Positions 1 through 7,495 of a stretch of DNA of 47,726 nt are shown here, piece after piece. The stretch spans positions 1 through 47,726 of the forward strand of contig JAFAMM010000187.1 in NCBI GenBank assembly GCA_019233375.1. Direction: 5' to 3'. The position numbers were made by a program, and so were the translations under genes. Positions within the stretch are counted from its first letter, which is position 1. Every line of letters begins with the position of its first letter. Source of the stretch: Acidobacteriaceae bacterium (GTDB taxonomy: Bacteria; Acidobacteriota; Terriglobia; Bryobacterales; Bryobacteraceae). Below the pieces are notes generated by a model. The model saw only the letters and a program-made list of their open reading frames with translations. It ran no database searches and was not told the origin of the DNA.

Positions 1-8
1 GAATGGCC

Positions 9-36
9 AAAAGCGGGACTACTCGGGTCCCGCCTT
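9..36 (-). terminator. Rho-independent terminator after hfq
   Basis: On the minus strand a perfect 7-bp stem (GCGGGAC, paired bases 13-19 with 27-33, 7-nt loop) is followed by TTTT at 12-9. The stem can be lengthened by a G-T and two A-T pairs against the T tract. The hfq stop codon (19-21) lies inside the hairpin, so the terminator overlaps the gene end. It closes the leftward housekeeping run. Confidence 0.8.
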
Positions 37-336
37 GTACATGTACTTGATCGAACGCTTGTACAGCAGAAGATTGGGTGCGTCCGTACGGTTAAGTTTC
101 AGACAATCCCGGTCGTACCACTCGATGACGCCTTCCAGTTGCTCGCCATCGTTCAGCACGACAACCATGTGTGTCTTACCCTGCATTTGCTTTGAATAGT
201 AGAACTGCTCCGCGTTGGTCTGGTCCGGCGGCGTGCTTTTTTTGGCCGTGGGCGGGCGCCGGCTTGGTTCTTTCACGTCCGGCAAATTGGTGCGGGCCGG
301 TTTTCGAATGAGCGAATCCACGCTCCTGTCCTCCAT
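19..336 (-). CDS. hfq: Hfq-like RNA chaperone with long N-terminal extension
   Basis: RNA-binding Sm-like protein, expected to form hexamers that help small RNAs pair with mRNAs. The Sm core covers about residues 42-103 of 105: a helix (AEQFYYSKQ), the Sm1-like strand run MVVVLNDGEQLEGVIEWYD and the Sm2-like YKRSIKYMYK. Two features are unusual. About 40 Lys/Pro-rich residues precede the core, and the usual Tyr-Lys-His of Sm2 is Tyr-Lys-Arg (residues 92-94). I chose the ATG at 336 because GGGAGAA sits just upstream; a longer frame to 447 would overlap holB. It follows holB by 70 bp and ends in its own terminator. I am confident of the fold and less so that every RNA-binding face is conserved. 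Confidence 0.8.
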   Translation of the reverse strand: MEDRSVDSLIRKPARTNLPDVKEPSRRPPTAKKSTPPDQTNAEQFYYSKQMQGKTHMVVVLNDGEQLEGVIEWYDRDCLKLNRTDAPNLLLYKRSIKYMYKAGPE

Positions 337-406
337 TATTTCTCCCTCAGTGGTTAACCCGATCGTATCGAAATTGCCGCACGGTTGTAAGCCTGCCCCA
401 GCCCAT

Positions 407-1453
407 TCAGGCGCCGGTTCCCGCAGCATGGTTACGCAAATTAACAATCATAGCGTCGAGAGCGGGCGTTTTTTGTATATTTCGCCTCACCATCTCAACC
501 AGCGCATCCAGCATGTGCACGGCTTGTTCAATCCACTTGAAAGTAACACGCGCTGCCAGCGCGGCAATCTGCGCTTCAATGTCGCGGTTGCGAACCGGCG
601 GCCTCCGCAGCTGCGCTGAAAGCACGTCTTCAAGCAGGCCGTAGCCCACTCTCAAATAGCCGTCCAGCTTTTCGGATTTTCGATTTGCGAACGCCTCGGA
701 ATGCTGAACCCAATGGGAGAACGGCTTCATGCCGGCGCCGCATTCGAACGCGGCCATCAGCAGAGCACGCCGATCCCGGAACTGCTCCAGATCCAGGGTC
801 GCTGCAACCCCAGGGCTGCCCTCCGCCAGCGCAATGCGCGTTTCGCTGTCGGGCAGTGCGCGGCGGCGCGCAAATTCGCGCATCTCTACATCGGACAAGC
901 GGCTCATATGCAGCACGACGGCGCGCGACCGGATGGTGGGGAGCAGATCGTACAGATTCTCCACCGTGGCCATCATGATCAGATGTTCGGGCGGCTCTTC
1001 GAGAACCTTCAGCAGGGAATTAGCTGCTTGCTCGTTCGCTCGTTCCAGATGATCGATCAGGAACACTCGGTACCGTCCGCGAAGTGGTTTGAACTGGGCG
1101 CGCTCGCGCAGGAGTCGCATCTGCTGCATGGTGATCTGTCGCAGCGGCCCGTCCCCCGCGAAGGTCACAAAATCCGGGTGAGTCGAAAACAGCAGGGGGT
1201 CCTCTGCTCGCTTCTCCGCGGTCCACTTCTCGCGCTGTTCCACCGCTTCCATGTTTTCGGGAAGACTCAGGTCATCCCGCTCGATTTTTTCCCGCTGTCC
1301 GAGTAGAGCTGCTCCAAAACGCCGCGCCAGTGTGGATTTGCCGACACCCTCCGGACCGCTCAGAATAATCGTTTGCGGAATGCGGTCCAGTTCGATCATG
1401 GACACCAGCGTCTGCGCGGCAGGCGCGTTGCCGTAGAAGTCCGGAAAATTCAT
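407..1453 (-). CDS. holB: DNA polymerase III delta-prime subunit
   Basis: Clamp-loader subunit of the replicative polymerase, an AAA+ protein that works with DnaX and delta to load the sliding clamp. At 348 residues it has the family length. Visible motifs are Walker A GPEGVGKST (33-41), the DHLERANEQAANSLLKVLEE segment typical of delta-prime and DnaX around the Walker B region, and TIRSRA matching the SRC/SRA sensor motif. The zinc-module cysteines of some delta-prime and DnaX proteins are absent here. It lies between tmk and hfq; tmk-holB is a very common gene pair, which supports the assignment over a second DnaX. Confidence 0.93.
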   Translation of the reverse strand: MNFPDFYGNAPAAQTLVSMIELDRIPQTIILSGPEGVGKSTLARRFGAALLGQREKIERDDLSLPENMEAVEQREKWTAEKRAEDPLLFSTHPDFVTFAGDGPLRQITMQQMRLLRERAQFKPLRGRYRVFLIDHLERANEQAANSLLKVLEEPPEHLIMMATVENLYDLLPTIRSRAVVLHMSRLSDVEMREFARRRALPDSETRIALAEGSPGVAATLDLEQFRDRRALLMAAFECGAGMKPFSHWVQHSEAFANRKSEKLDGYLRVGYGLLEDVLSAQLRRPPVRNRDIEAQIAALAARVTFKWIEQAVHMLDALVEMVRRNIQKTPALDAMIVNLRNHAAGTGA

Positions 1454-1525
1454 CTGTAGCCGCTATTGTCGCAGTATGTACGCACCCGCGATGCGAGGAC
1501 ACGGAGCGCCTGCTCTCAAACAGCG

Positions 1526-2218
1526 CTACAGTAATCGGTCAGCTGTCTGCATAATGGCAGCAATGTCGCTCCACACGCGGGCTGAAACTTCCGCCGGATC
1601 GCCGCTGCCGTCAATTACGCGGAAGCGCTGCGGCTCGAGTAGCGCGATTTCGCGATAGCCTTCCGCCACGCGGCTATGAAATGCGACAGATTGCGTATCG
1701 ATGCGAGCTTCGCGCCCGCCTTCCAGAGTCGCATCGTTCCGCCTCCGCGCGCGCGCGAGCCCGGTCTCGAGATCCACGTCGATGTAGAGCGTCAGGTCGG
1801 GATAAAGGGACCCCAGCGCCAGTTCATGCGCTCGCCTGACCAGATCGAAGCCGAGCCCCCGCGCGTAACCCTGGTAGGCGAGGGTGGAGTCAGTAAAACG
1901 ATCGCTGATGACGATGTCTCCGCGATCGAGCGCCGGCCGTATGATCTCCGCTGCCGTTTGAGCGCGGGCCGCGAACATCAGCAGCAGTTCTGCCATTCCG
2001 GTCATCTCCTGGTTCACGGGGTCCAGCAGAATGCTGCGAATCTGCCTGCCGATGCTGGTAGTGCCCGGCTCCTGAGTTTCTGTTACCGGATATCCGATGG
2101 CGCGCAGGCGTTCCGCCAGAATCGCTAACTGGGTCGATTTGCCGCTTCCCTCTGTGCCTTCGAAGCTGATGAAGAAGGCGCGTGTGGAGCTGTGACGTGT
2201 GCTGTGACGTGTCGGCAT
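1526..2218 (-). CDS. tmk: Thymidylate kinase
   Basis: Phosphorylates dTMP to dTDP with ATP, a cytosolic step of dTTP synthesis. The P-loop is FEGTEGSGKSTQ (about 19-30), the dTMP-binding DRFTDSTLAYQG segment follows mid-protein, and an arginine-rich LID (RARRRND) is present. At 230 residues it is slightly longer than most because of a 15-residue Ser/Thr/Arg-rich leader before the first strand. No internal start codon is obvious, so I kept the ATG at 2218. It is followed by holB. Confidence 0.95.
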   Translation of the reverse strand: MPTRHSTRHSSTRAFFISFEGTEGSGKSTQLAILAERLRAIGYPVTETQEPGTTSIGRQIRSILLDPVNQEMTGMAELLLMFAARAQTAAEIIRPALDRGDIVISDRFTDSTLAYQGYARGLGFDLVRRAHELALGSLYPDLTLYIDVDLETGLARARRRNDATLEGGREARIDTQSVAFHSRVAEGYREIALLEPQRFRVIDGSGDPAEVSARVWSDIAAIMQTADRLL

Positions 2219-2292
2219 GCGGAGATATCATTGTCCGACATGCCGGCACTCTGCTTTCAATCAGCGGCTAACTGAGGTGACATGCTCAGTAC

Positions 2293-3153
2293 TTACATGC
2301 CATCCGTTACGAACTGCCGTTCGGGGCTGATCTTCTTAGCGGGCGGGGCGGCCGGCGCCTCTGGCGGTTGGTGAGGACGTGCGACGGGCCGCCCCAGCAT
2401 AGGAACATCCTTGCGTCTCACAATAGTGCTGGGAGCGTTTTTCGGCGGCTTCTGCACTTTCTTGCCATTAAGCTGTAGCCTGTAAATGGCGTCTGCAAGC
2501 GGATTGGGGTTACTCTTGATTGCCTTTCCCGCCTTTGCACGCGCCTTCTGTACCTTCGCGCCGTCGCATATCAACCCGGAGAGCGTGACGTCCTGGTAGC
2601 ACACATATCCTCCGGACGCTAACTGCCAAGGCGCGCCAATTTGCCCGAGGAAGTCGTACGGACCAGGATCGCCGGGTACAAACCACGCCGGCGTGATGAA
2701 GTCAGAAACAAGGTTTCCGTTTGGAGCCTCGTAATAGAGGCTCATCTCACAGGGATCACATACCTCCTGATCGACGATGTAACCTGTCCCGTCGCCGTTG
2801 TCGTAGAGGTCCACCTCGTCGCCCAATGGATCCGCCATCATTTCCAGGGTTTCGTGCGACACAACGCCCGTAATGGGCACGCCGTATTGCACGCACTGGT
2901 CTGCCCACACGATCGCGTAAGGAGATCCCTGGTCGTTCGTGTGAAAGCCAAGAACGCCACCCTGATCGGATCCGGCGTCCGTGATGAAGACCGGAGTGCC
3001 AGCTCCGCTATCATCCATAAACGCGTACAGGCCCCAGTAATAGTTAAACTCATTTGCTACCTGGGATTGAAAATCGGGTATCGCATATTGCAAATCCGCA
3101 TCACTGAAATAAGCTGAGTTAGTGAAATAACTAATGTAACCCAACGAACTCAT
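2293..3153 (-). CDS. Unknown protein with SHETLE metallopeptidase-like motif
   Basis: I cannot name this 286-residue protein. Visible are SHETLEMMADP (99-109), resembling a zinc-binding HExxE helix, then DNGDGTG, VDQEVCDPCE (128-137) with a Cys-x2-Cys pair, and VSDFITPAWF (149-158). These blocks in this order match a scattered, uncharacterised bacterial family I recall only by motif. There is no signal peptide. The last 85 residues are basic and Pro/Ala/Lys-rich, likely disordered. A strong RBS (GGAGG, 7 nt before the ATG) supports the start. The G+C content looks lower than the neighbours, and the gene sits after a 440-bp non-coding gap, so it may be a later insertion into the housekeeping run. 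Peptidase activity is a guess. Confidence 0.8.
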   Translation of the reverse strand: MSSLGYISYFTNSAYFSDADLQYAIPDFQSQVANEFNYYWGLYAFMDDSGAGTPVFITDAGSDQGGVLGFHTNDQGSPYAIVWADQCVQYGVPITGVVSHETLEMMADPLGDEVDLYDNGDGTGYIVDQEVCDPCEMSLYYEAPNGNLVSDFITPAWFVPGDPGPYDFLGQIGAPWQLASGGYVCYQDVTLSGLICDGAKVQKARAKAGKAIKSNPNPLADAIYRLQLNGKKVQKPPKNAPSTIVRRKDVPMLGRPVARPHQPPEAPAAPPAKKISPERQFVTDGM

Positions 3154-3593
3154 TGTTTTACCTCCGTTTACTAATTACATTTGTGATAGGCAACCCAAAT
3201 ATGAGCTGCCCGTTCGCTCCCCGTAAGAGGAAACTTACGTCATAGTGCGAACATCCCCGTTCAAGAATGGAGAGCTTGATCGCTCACGCCCGTCCGGCGA
3301 GTCTTCTGGTTCTTGCAAGCGTTGTTCCGATCTCTTCGAGCGAGCCCGGTTATTGAAGTGAGCTCATGACTCTTGCGCTTATATAAGCACTGTGATTCTT
3401 GCTGCGAGAGCGTTACGCTCGAGTGAAAACAACAGCGCATCGGCCGGTTGTTCCTGGACCGGCGCATTCAGCCAGGCGAAGGATTAGAAACCGATTCAGG
3501 TTCGCGCGCCTCGAGCCAGTGCGGAGCCCGCATGCTCGATTGCATTTCCGGAGGAAACTGTTATATCTGCTTCTTCCGCGAGCGCGAGGGCCC
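3154..3593. other. 440-bp non-coding gap
   Basis: No credible gene on either strand; short open frames here are Arg/Ser-rich and lack an RBS. It should carry the promoter of the leftward gene at 3153, but I see no convincing -35/-10 pair. Small perfect inverted repeats are CGTAAG/CTTACG (3222-3239, 6-nt loop) and GAGCG/CGCTC around 3410-3425. A T-tract terminator for the UDG gene is not evident. Confidence 0.6.
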
Positions 3594-4343
3594 TTAATCG
3601 AACACGAAGTGCAGCAGCGCTTTCAGGTCTTCCCACGCTTCACGCTTCGCCTGCTGGTTGTATTGGCGCAGCAGATAAGACGGATGATAGGTGATCATGA
3701 CAGGGATATCGCGCCATTTATGCCATTTCCCGCGCAGCCGGGTGATGCCTTCCTTTGAATTCAAAAGCGCTTTCATGGCGGTGGATCCGAGGGCGCAAAT
3801 GGCCTTCGGTTTGATCGCCATGAGCTGGCGAAATAGGAACTGTCCGCAGATCTCCATTTCATCCGGCAAGGGAGTGCGGTTCTCCGGTGGCCGGCATTTC
3901 ACAACATTGCAGATATAGACATCGGAGCGCCGAATGGGGATGCCTTCCTTGGCGGCCGTGTTCTCGATCATCTGAGTCAGCAACTGCCCGGCCCGTCCAA
4001 CGAACGGCAGACCTTGCTCATCTTCGTCCGCACCCGGTCCTTCTCCTACGAACACCAACGGTGACCGCGGGTTGCCTGATCCGAACACGACCGTCTGCCG
4101 TCCTTCGCACAGCCGGCAGCGCTTGCAATCCCCGATGTCTAGACGAATCTGCTCGAGCGTGTCGTCTTCGGGAGCGAGTCCCGGCAGAGCCGGAGCCGGT
4201 GCGGGCGCCACGGCCGTCGCGGGTTGGGCAACGATCACTTCCGATAATGCGACGGGCCGAACAGGTGATTTGCGAATGTAGACGGAATCGAAACCGAGAT
4301 CTCGATACAGTTCGAGGTAGCTGCGAAGCTCGTCTGCGCTCAT
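3594..4343 (-). CDS. Family-4 uracil-DNA glycosylase (Fe-S)
   Basis: Base-excision repair enzyme that removes uracil from DNA. Family-4 hallmarks are the catalytic [20 protein letters not shown] segment (100-119), HPSYLLR (220-226), and four cysteines placed for the 4Fe-4S cluster (C73, C76, C150, C166). The first about 60 residues form an Ala/Pro-rich extension; part of this, [14 protein letters not shown], resembles the N-terminal region often seen on this family in Acidobacteria and Myxococcota. The gene follows coaBC by 8 bp, so the two are probably co-transcribed. Confidence 0.92.
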   Translation of the reverse strand: MSADELRSYLELYRDLGFDSVYIRKSPVRPVALSEVIVAQPATAVAPAPAPALPGLAPEDDTLEQIRLDIGDCKRCRLCEGRQTVVFGSGNPRSPLVFVGEGPGADEDEQGLPFVGRAGQLLTQMIENTAAKEGIPIRRSDVYICNVVKCRPPENRTPLPDEMEICGQFLFRQLMAIKPKAICALGSTAMKALLNSKEGITRLRGKWHKWRDIPVMITYHPSYLLRQYNQQAKREAWEDLKALLHFVFD

Positions 4344-4351
4344 ATTCGCGG

Positions 4352-5575
4352 TCAGGCCGGCTTCTCGACGGCGCGCAGATGCAGCCGCAAGGTTGCTACC
4401 TGATCGAGGATGCGCTCGGCAATATCTTTCTTGTCCGCCGGACCGGCGTGTACCGCCTGGCCTGACGGGAGAATGATGTCAACCTCGTTTTGGTCCGCAT
4501 CAAAGCCGAGGCCGTCACGATTCACCAGGTTCGCCACCAGCATGTCGCAGTGTTTGGAGATCATTTTTCTGCGCGCTTCTTCGACCAGATTTTCGGTCTC
4601 GGCGGCGAATCCGATAAGCAGGCGATCGCCCTTGCGCTGCCCGGCCTCAGCCAGGATGTCAGGTGTCGGATCCAGTTCGAGCGACAGGCGGGTTGCTGTT
4701 TTCTTAAGTTTCTGCTGCGGAACATTCGCCATGTAGTAGTCGGCGACCGCGGCGCTCTTGATGATAATGCTGGTTTCTTCAAGGTGATCGAAAACAGCCT
4801 TCCTCATCTCTTGCGCGGTTCGCACATGAATCACTTCCACATTGTGTGGCGCCGGAATGCTGACCGGCCCGGAGACCAGCACGACGCGGGCGCCGCGTTC
4901 GGCAGCTGCATGCGCAATGGCATACCCCATTTTTCCGCTCGACCGGTTGCTGATGTAGCGCACCGGGTCAAGCGCCTCTTGCGTCGGGCCTGCGGTGATC
5001 AGAATGGATTCGCCCGTCAAATCCCGTTTCCGGCGAGTAATCGAGTCCACCTGCTCCGCAATTCGAACGGGGTCCGGCAGACGCCCTGCTCCCAGCGTTC
5101 CGCAGGCAAGCCAACCTTCCTCGGGCTCAATGATCACGTGCCCGCGCTGCTGCAGAATTCCCAGATTGGTCTTGGTCGCCGCATGCTCCCACATGGCTGA
5201 ATTCATCGCGGGGGCGAGCACGACCTTCCCCTCGAAGGCAAGGTAAAGCGTCGTCAGGAAATCATCTGCGAGGCCGTGCGAGAACCGGGCCAGCAGATCG
5301 GCGGTCGCCGGTGCCACTACCAGTACCTCGTTTTCGTGTGCCACGGCGATGTGCTCGACCGCGCTTGAAAGCGTGTCTTCCCCGCCTGACTGCGAGAAAA
5401 GATCTGTGATGACCTTGCGGCCGGTGAGCGCCGCAAACGTCAGCGGCTGAATGAACTCCCTCGCCGCGCGCGTCATCACGACCTGCACGTCATGGCCGCG
5501 CTGCTGGAGCGCGCGCACCAGCTCCGCTGACTTATATGCAGCGATGCCGCCACCCACCCCCAATACGACGCGCAT
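4352..5575 (-). CDS. coaBC: Bifunctional CoaBC (PPC synthetase/decarboxylase)
   Basis: Catalyses two steps of coenzyme A synthesis: CTP-dependent ligation of cysteine to 4'-phosphopantothenate, then FMN-dependent decarboxylation. The N-terminal CoaC flavoprotein has the active-site His (EHIAVAH, H75), PAMNSAMW (122-129) and the catalytic Cys in LACGTLGAGR (C158). The C-terminal CoaB domain starts at about 188 with ITAGPTQEALDPVRYISN and contains KSAAVADY. The 407-residue length is typical. It sits between rpoZ and the UDG gene; gmk-rpoZ-coaBC is a widely conserved order. Confidence 0.96.
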   Translation of the reverse strand: MRVVLGVGGGIAAYKSAELVRALQQRGHDVQVVMTRAAREFIQPLTFAALTGRKVITDLFSQSGGEDTLSSAVEHIAVAHENEVLVVAPATADLLARFSHGLADDFLTTLYLAFEGKVVLAPAMNSAMWEHAATKTNLGILQQRGHVIIEPEEGWLACGTLGAGRLPDPVRIAEQVDSITRRKRDLTGESILITAGPTQEALDPVRYISNRSSGKMGYAIAHAAAERGARVVLVSGPVSIPAPHNVEVIHVRTAQEMRKAVFDHLEETSIIIKSAAVADYYMANVPQQKLKKTATRLSLELDPTPDILAEAGQRKGDRLLIGFAAETENLVEEARRKMISKHCDMLVANLVNRDGLGFDADQNEVDIILPSGQAVHAGPADKKDIAERILDQVATLRLHLRAVEKPA

Positions 5576-5584
5576 GGTCCGCTA

Positions 5585-5818
5585 CTATTCGATGATTGCT
5601 GGTTGCTCTATGTCCAGATCCGTGTACGGCACCAGACCCCGGCGCACTTCTTCCATGGCCAGGACGGTCGGTTTCTTGTTCGCCGCCGGCAACACGCTGC
5701 GCTGCCCGTTTTGGAGTTGCCGGGCCCGCTTGGCGGCCACAATGATGAAGCGGTAGGTACTCGCGGCAACATCTTCCGGAATACTGTACATTGCGTTCGT
5801 TCTTGGTTTATCTGCCAT
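5585..5818 (-). CDS. rpoZ: RNA polymerase omega subunit
   Basis: Small RNA polymerase subunit that wraps the beta-prime C-terminus and helps core assembly. The 77-residue protein contains the omega signature YRFIIVAAKRARQLQNG and the later KPTVLAMEEVRRG. A GGAAGGAAG element lies about 9-15 nt before the ATG. The position between gmk and coaBC is the usual one and supports the call despite the short length. Confidence 0.93.
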   Translation of the reverse strand: MADKPRTNAMYSIPEDVAASTYRFIIVAAKRARQLQNGQRSVLPAANKKPTVLAMEEVRRGLVPYTDLDIEQPAIIE

Positions 5819-5865
5819 GTTTCTCTCTTCCTTCCAGATCCTCGCCTATTTGGCGCTCTGAACGG

Positions 5866-6501
5866 TCACTTGTTCGAAAACAGTGACGGGTGCCGGTTCT
5901 CAAAACTCTTGAGAATCGGCCGAATTCTATCTTCCATTCGCAACCGGCGCACCCGCTCGGCCTTGATGATTGCCGCCAGCGTTGTGCTCGATTCCTCCAC
6001 CCGATGATTCACAATCACGTAATCGTACTGCCGGTAATTACGAATCTCTTCGGCAGCTTCTTTTAGCCGGCGTTGGATCACTTCTTCCGCATCCTCTGAC
6101 CGCGATCGCAACCGCTGCTCCAAGATGTCTCGGGAAGGAGGCAGAATGAAGATCGTCACCGCTTCGGGGATACGCTCCTTTAATTGTCTCGCACCCTGCA
6201 CGTCAATGTCGAGTATCAGGTCCTTCCCTTCGCTTTGGGCCTGTTCCAGAACCTCCCGGTTCGTGCCGTAGAAGTTACCGAAAACTTCAGCATGCTCCAG
6301 GAACTCGTTCCCGTCGATGCGCCGCAGGAACTCCTCACGCGAGATATACACATAGCTTTCGCCCGGCTTTTCGTTGCCGCGCGGACGCCGCGTGGTGTAG
6401 GAAACCGAGAAACGCAGTCCCGCATCGCCCGCGAGTAGACGCGCCACAAGCGTCGATTTGCCAGAGCCGGACGGCGCCGAAATAATGAAAACGGTTGTCA
6501 T
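5866..6501 (-). CDS. gmk: Guanylate kinase
   Basis: Phosphorylates GMP to GDP. The protein opens directly with VFIISAPSGSGKST (P-loop), then has SYTTRRPRGNEKPGESY (GMP binding), DIDVQGARQLK and ILPPSRDILEQRLRSR. Family members begin a few residues before the P-loop, so I chose the ATG at 6501 (211 residues). An in-frame TTG at 6561 overlaps the end of yicC and would add 20 residues; it allows translational coupling and cannot be excluded, because the ATG lacks a clear RBS. The C-terminus has a short extra tail. Confidence 0.94.
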   Translation of the reverse strand: MTTVFIISAPSGSGKSTLVARLLAGDAGLRFSVSYTTRRPRGNEKPGESYVYISREEFLRRIDGNEFLEHAEVFGNFYGTNREVLEQAQSEGKDLILDIDVQGARQLKERIPEAVTIFILPPSRDILEQRLRSRSEDAEEVIQRRLKEAAEEIRNYRQYDYVIVNHRVEESSTTLAAIIKAERVRRLRMEDRIRPILKSFENRHPSLFSNK

Positions 6502-6553
6502 GTAGAGGCCGCGTCGAGGGGCATCGACCGCGCACGTGTCTTGGACTAACTCT

Positions 6554-7495
6554 CTACTCAAAATTCAGAGCTTGTTCCCGCATTCTTTCGATATTAGCTT
6601 TGATGCTTAGCGCGAGGTTCGTTATCTCCAGGCCAGGCTCACCTGCTCCCGAACTCTTGGCCAGCGTCGTGTTCGTTTCCCGGCTGATCTCCTGAAGAAG
6701 AAAATCCAGGCGCTTTCCCAGTTCGCCTCCGGCTTCGAGCATCCGTTTCAGCTCCTGCGCATGTACAGTGAGGCGCGTCAGCTCTTCCTGAATATCCGAT
6801 TTATCGGCGAGTAGCGCCGCCTCCTCCACCACTCGGGCTTCCGGCAGGCCCGCGCCTTCGAGCAACTCCTGCAGACGTTCGCGCAACCGAGTCTGGAAAT
6901 ACGAAAGCGCGCGCCCGCGCGCCGCTCCGATTGATGTGACCGCTACTTCTACATCTTTCAGAATGCACTCGAGATCCTTGGCTAACGCGGCGCCCTCGCG
7001 CTCGCGTGAAGCATTCAGCTCGGTTAGACACTCGGCCAGCGCCGATAGCACTTCCGCTTCAAAGACGTCATCCAGTGGCTCCGCCGGCATCTGGTTCGTG
7101 AAAACCCCAGGCAGAGTGAGGAAAACGTTCAGGTCCGGCTGGCCGCTCAATCCGAACTCGTTGCTGGCCTCTCGGAACGCGGCAAGATAGCGGCCGAGCG
7201 CTTTGGAATCATATCCGGCCACCTCGCCCGTGCTCTGGCGCGATAGCCCGGCCCGCAGTTCGACGTGCCCGCGGCTGACCTCTTGCTTGATCGCGCTTCT
7301 CATCGAGTTTTCGAAGGGCGCCAGATCGCCTGACATATAAAAATGCAGGTCAAGTCCGCGATGATTCACTGTGCGCAGGCTTAGCGTCAGTTCTCCGGCC
7401 GCCGTCGCACGGCGAACCTGCGCGTATCCCGTCATGCTCCGAATGGGTCGATTCAGAGCCGGCCGCGCATCCACCGAAACCCCTCGCGCACTCAC
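6554..7495 (-). CDS. yicC: YicC-family endoribonuclease
   Basis: Family linked to RNA turnover and, in E. coli, small-RNA decay. N-terminal signature IRSMTGYAQVRR (residues 18-29), and near the C-terminus FLLQEISRETNTTLAKS, the family's other conserved block. The start is a GTG whose GTGA overlaps the msbA-like stop, indicating coupling; an internal ATG at residue 21 would give the shorter form common elsewhere. The yicC-gmk-rpoZ-coaBC order is conserved in many phyla. Confidence 0.9.
   Translation of the reverse strand: MSARGVSVDARPALNRPIRSMTGYAQVRRATAAGELTLSLRTVNHRGLDLHFYMSGDLAPFENSMRSAIKQEVSRGHVELRAGLSRQSTGEVAGYDSKALGRYLAAFREASNEFGLSGQPDLNVFLTLPGVFTNQMPAEPLDDVFEAEVLSALAECLTELNASREREGAALAKDLECILKDVEVAVTSIGAARGRALSYFQTRLRERLQELLEGAGLPEARVVEEAALLADKSDIQEELTRLTVHAQELKRMLEAGGELGKRLDFLLQEISRETNTTLAKSSGAGEPGLEITNLALSIKANIERMREQALNFE

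Noticed and set aside
3261-3467. 68-residue open frame in the 440-bp gap
   Set aside because: No RBS, Arg/Ser/Gln-rich composition and no detectable family; treated as non-coding.
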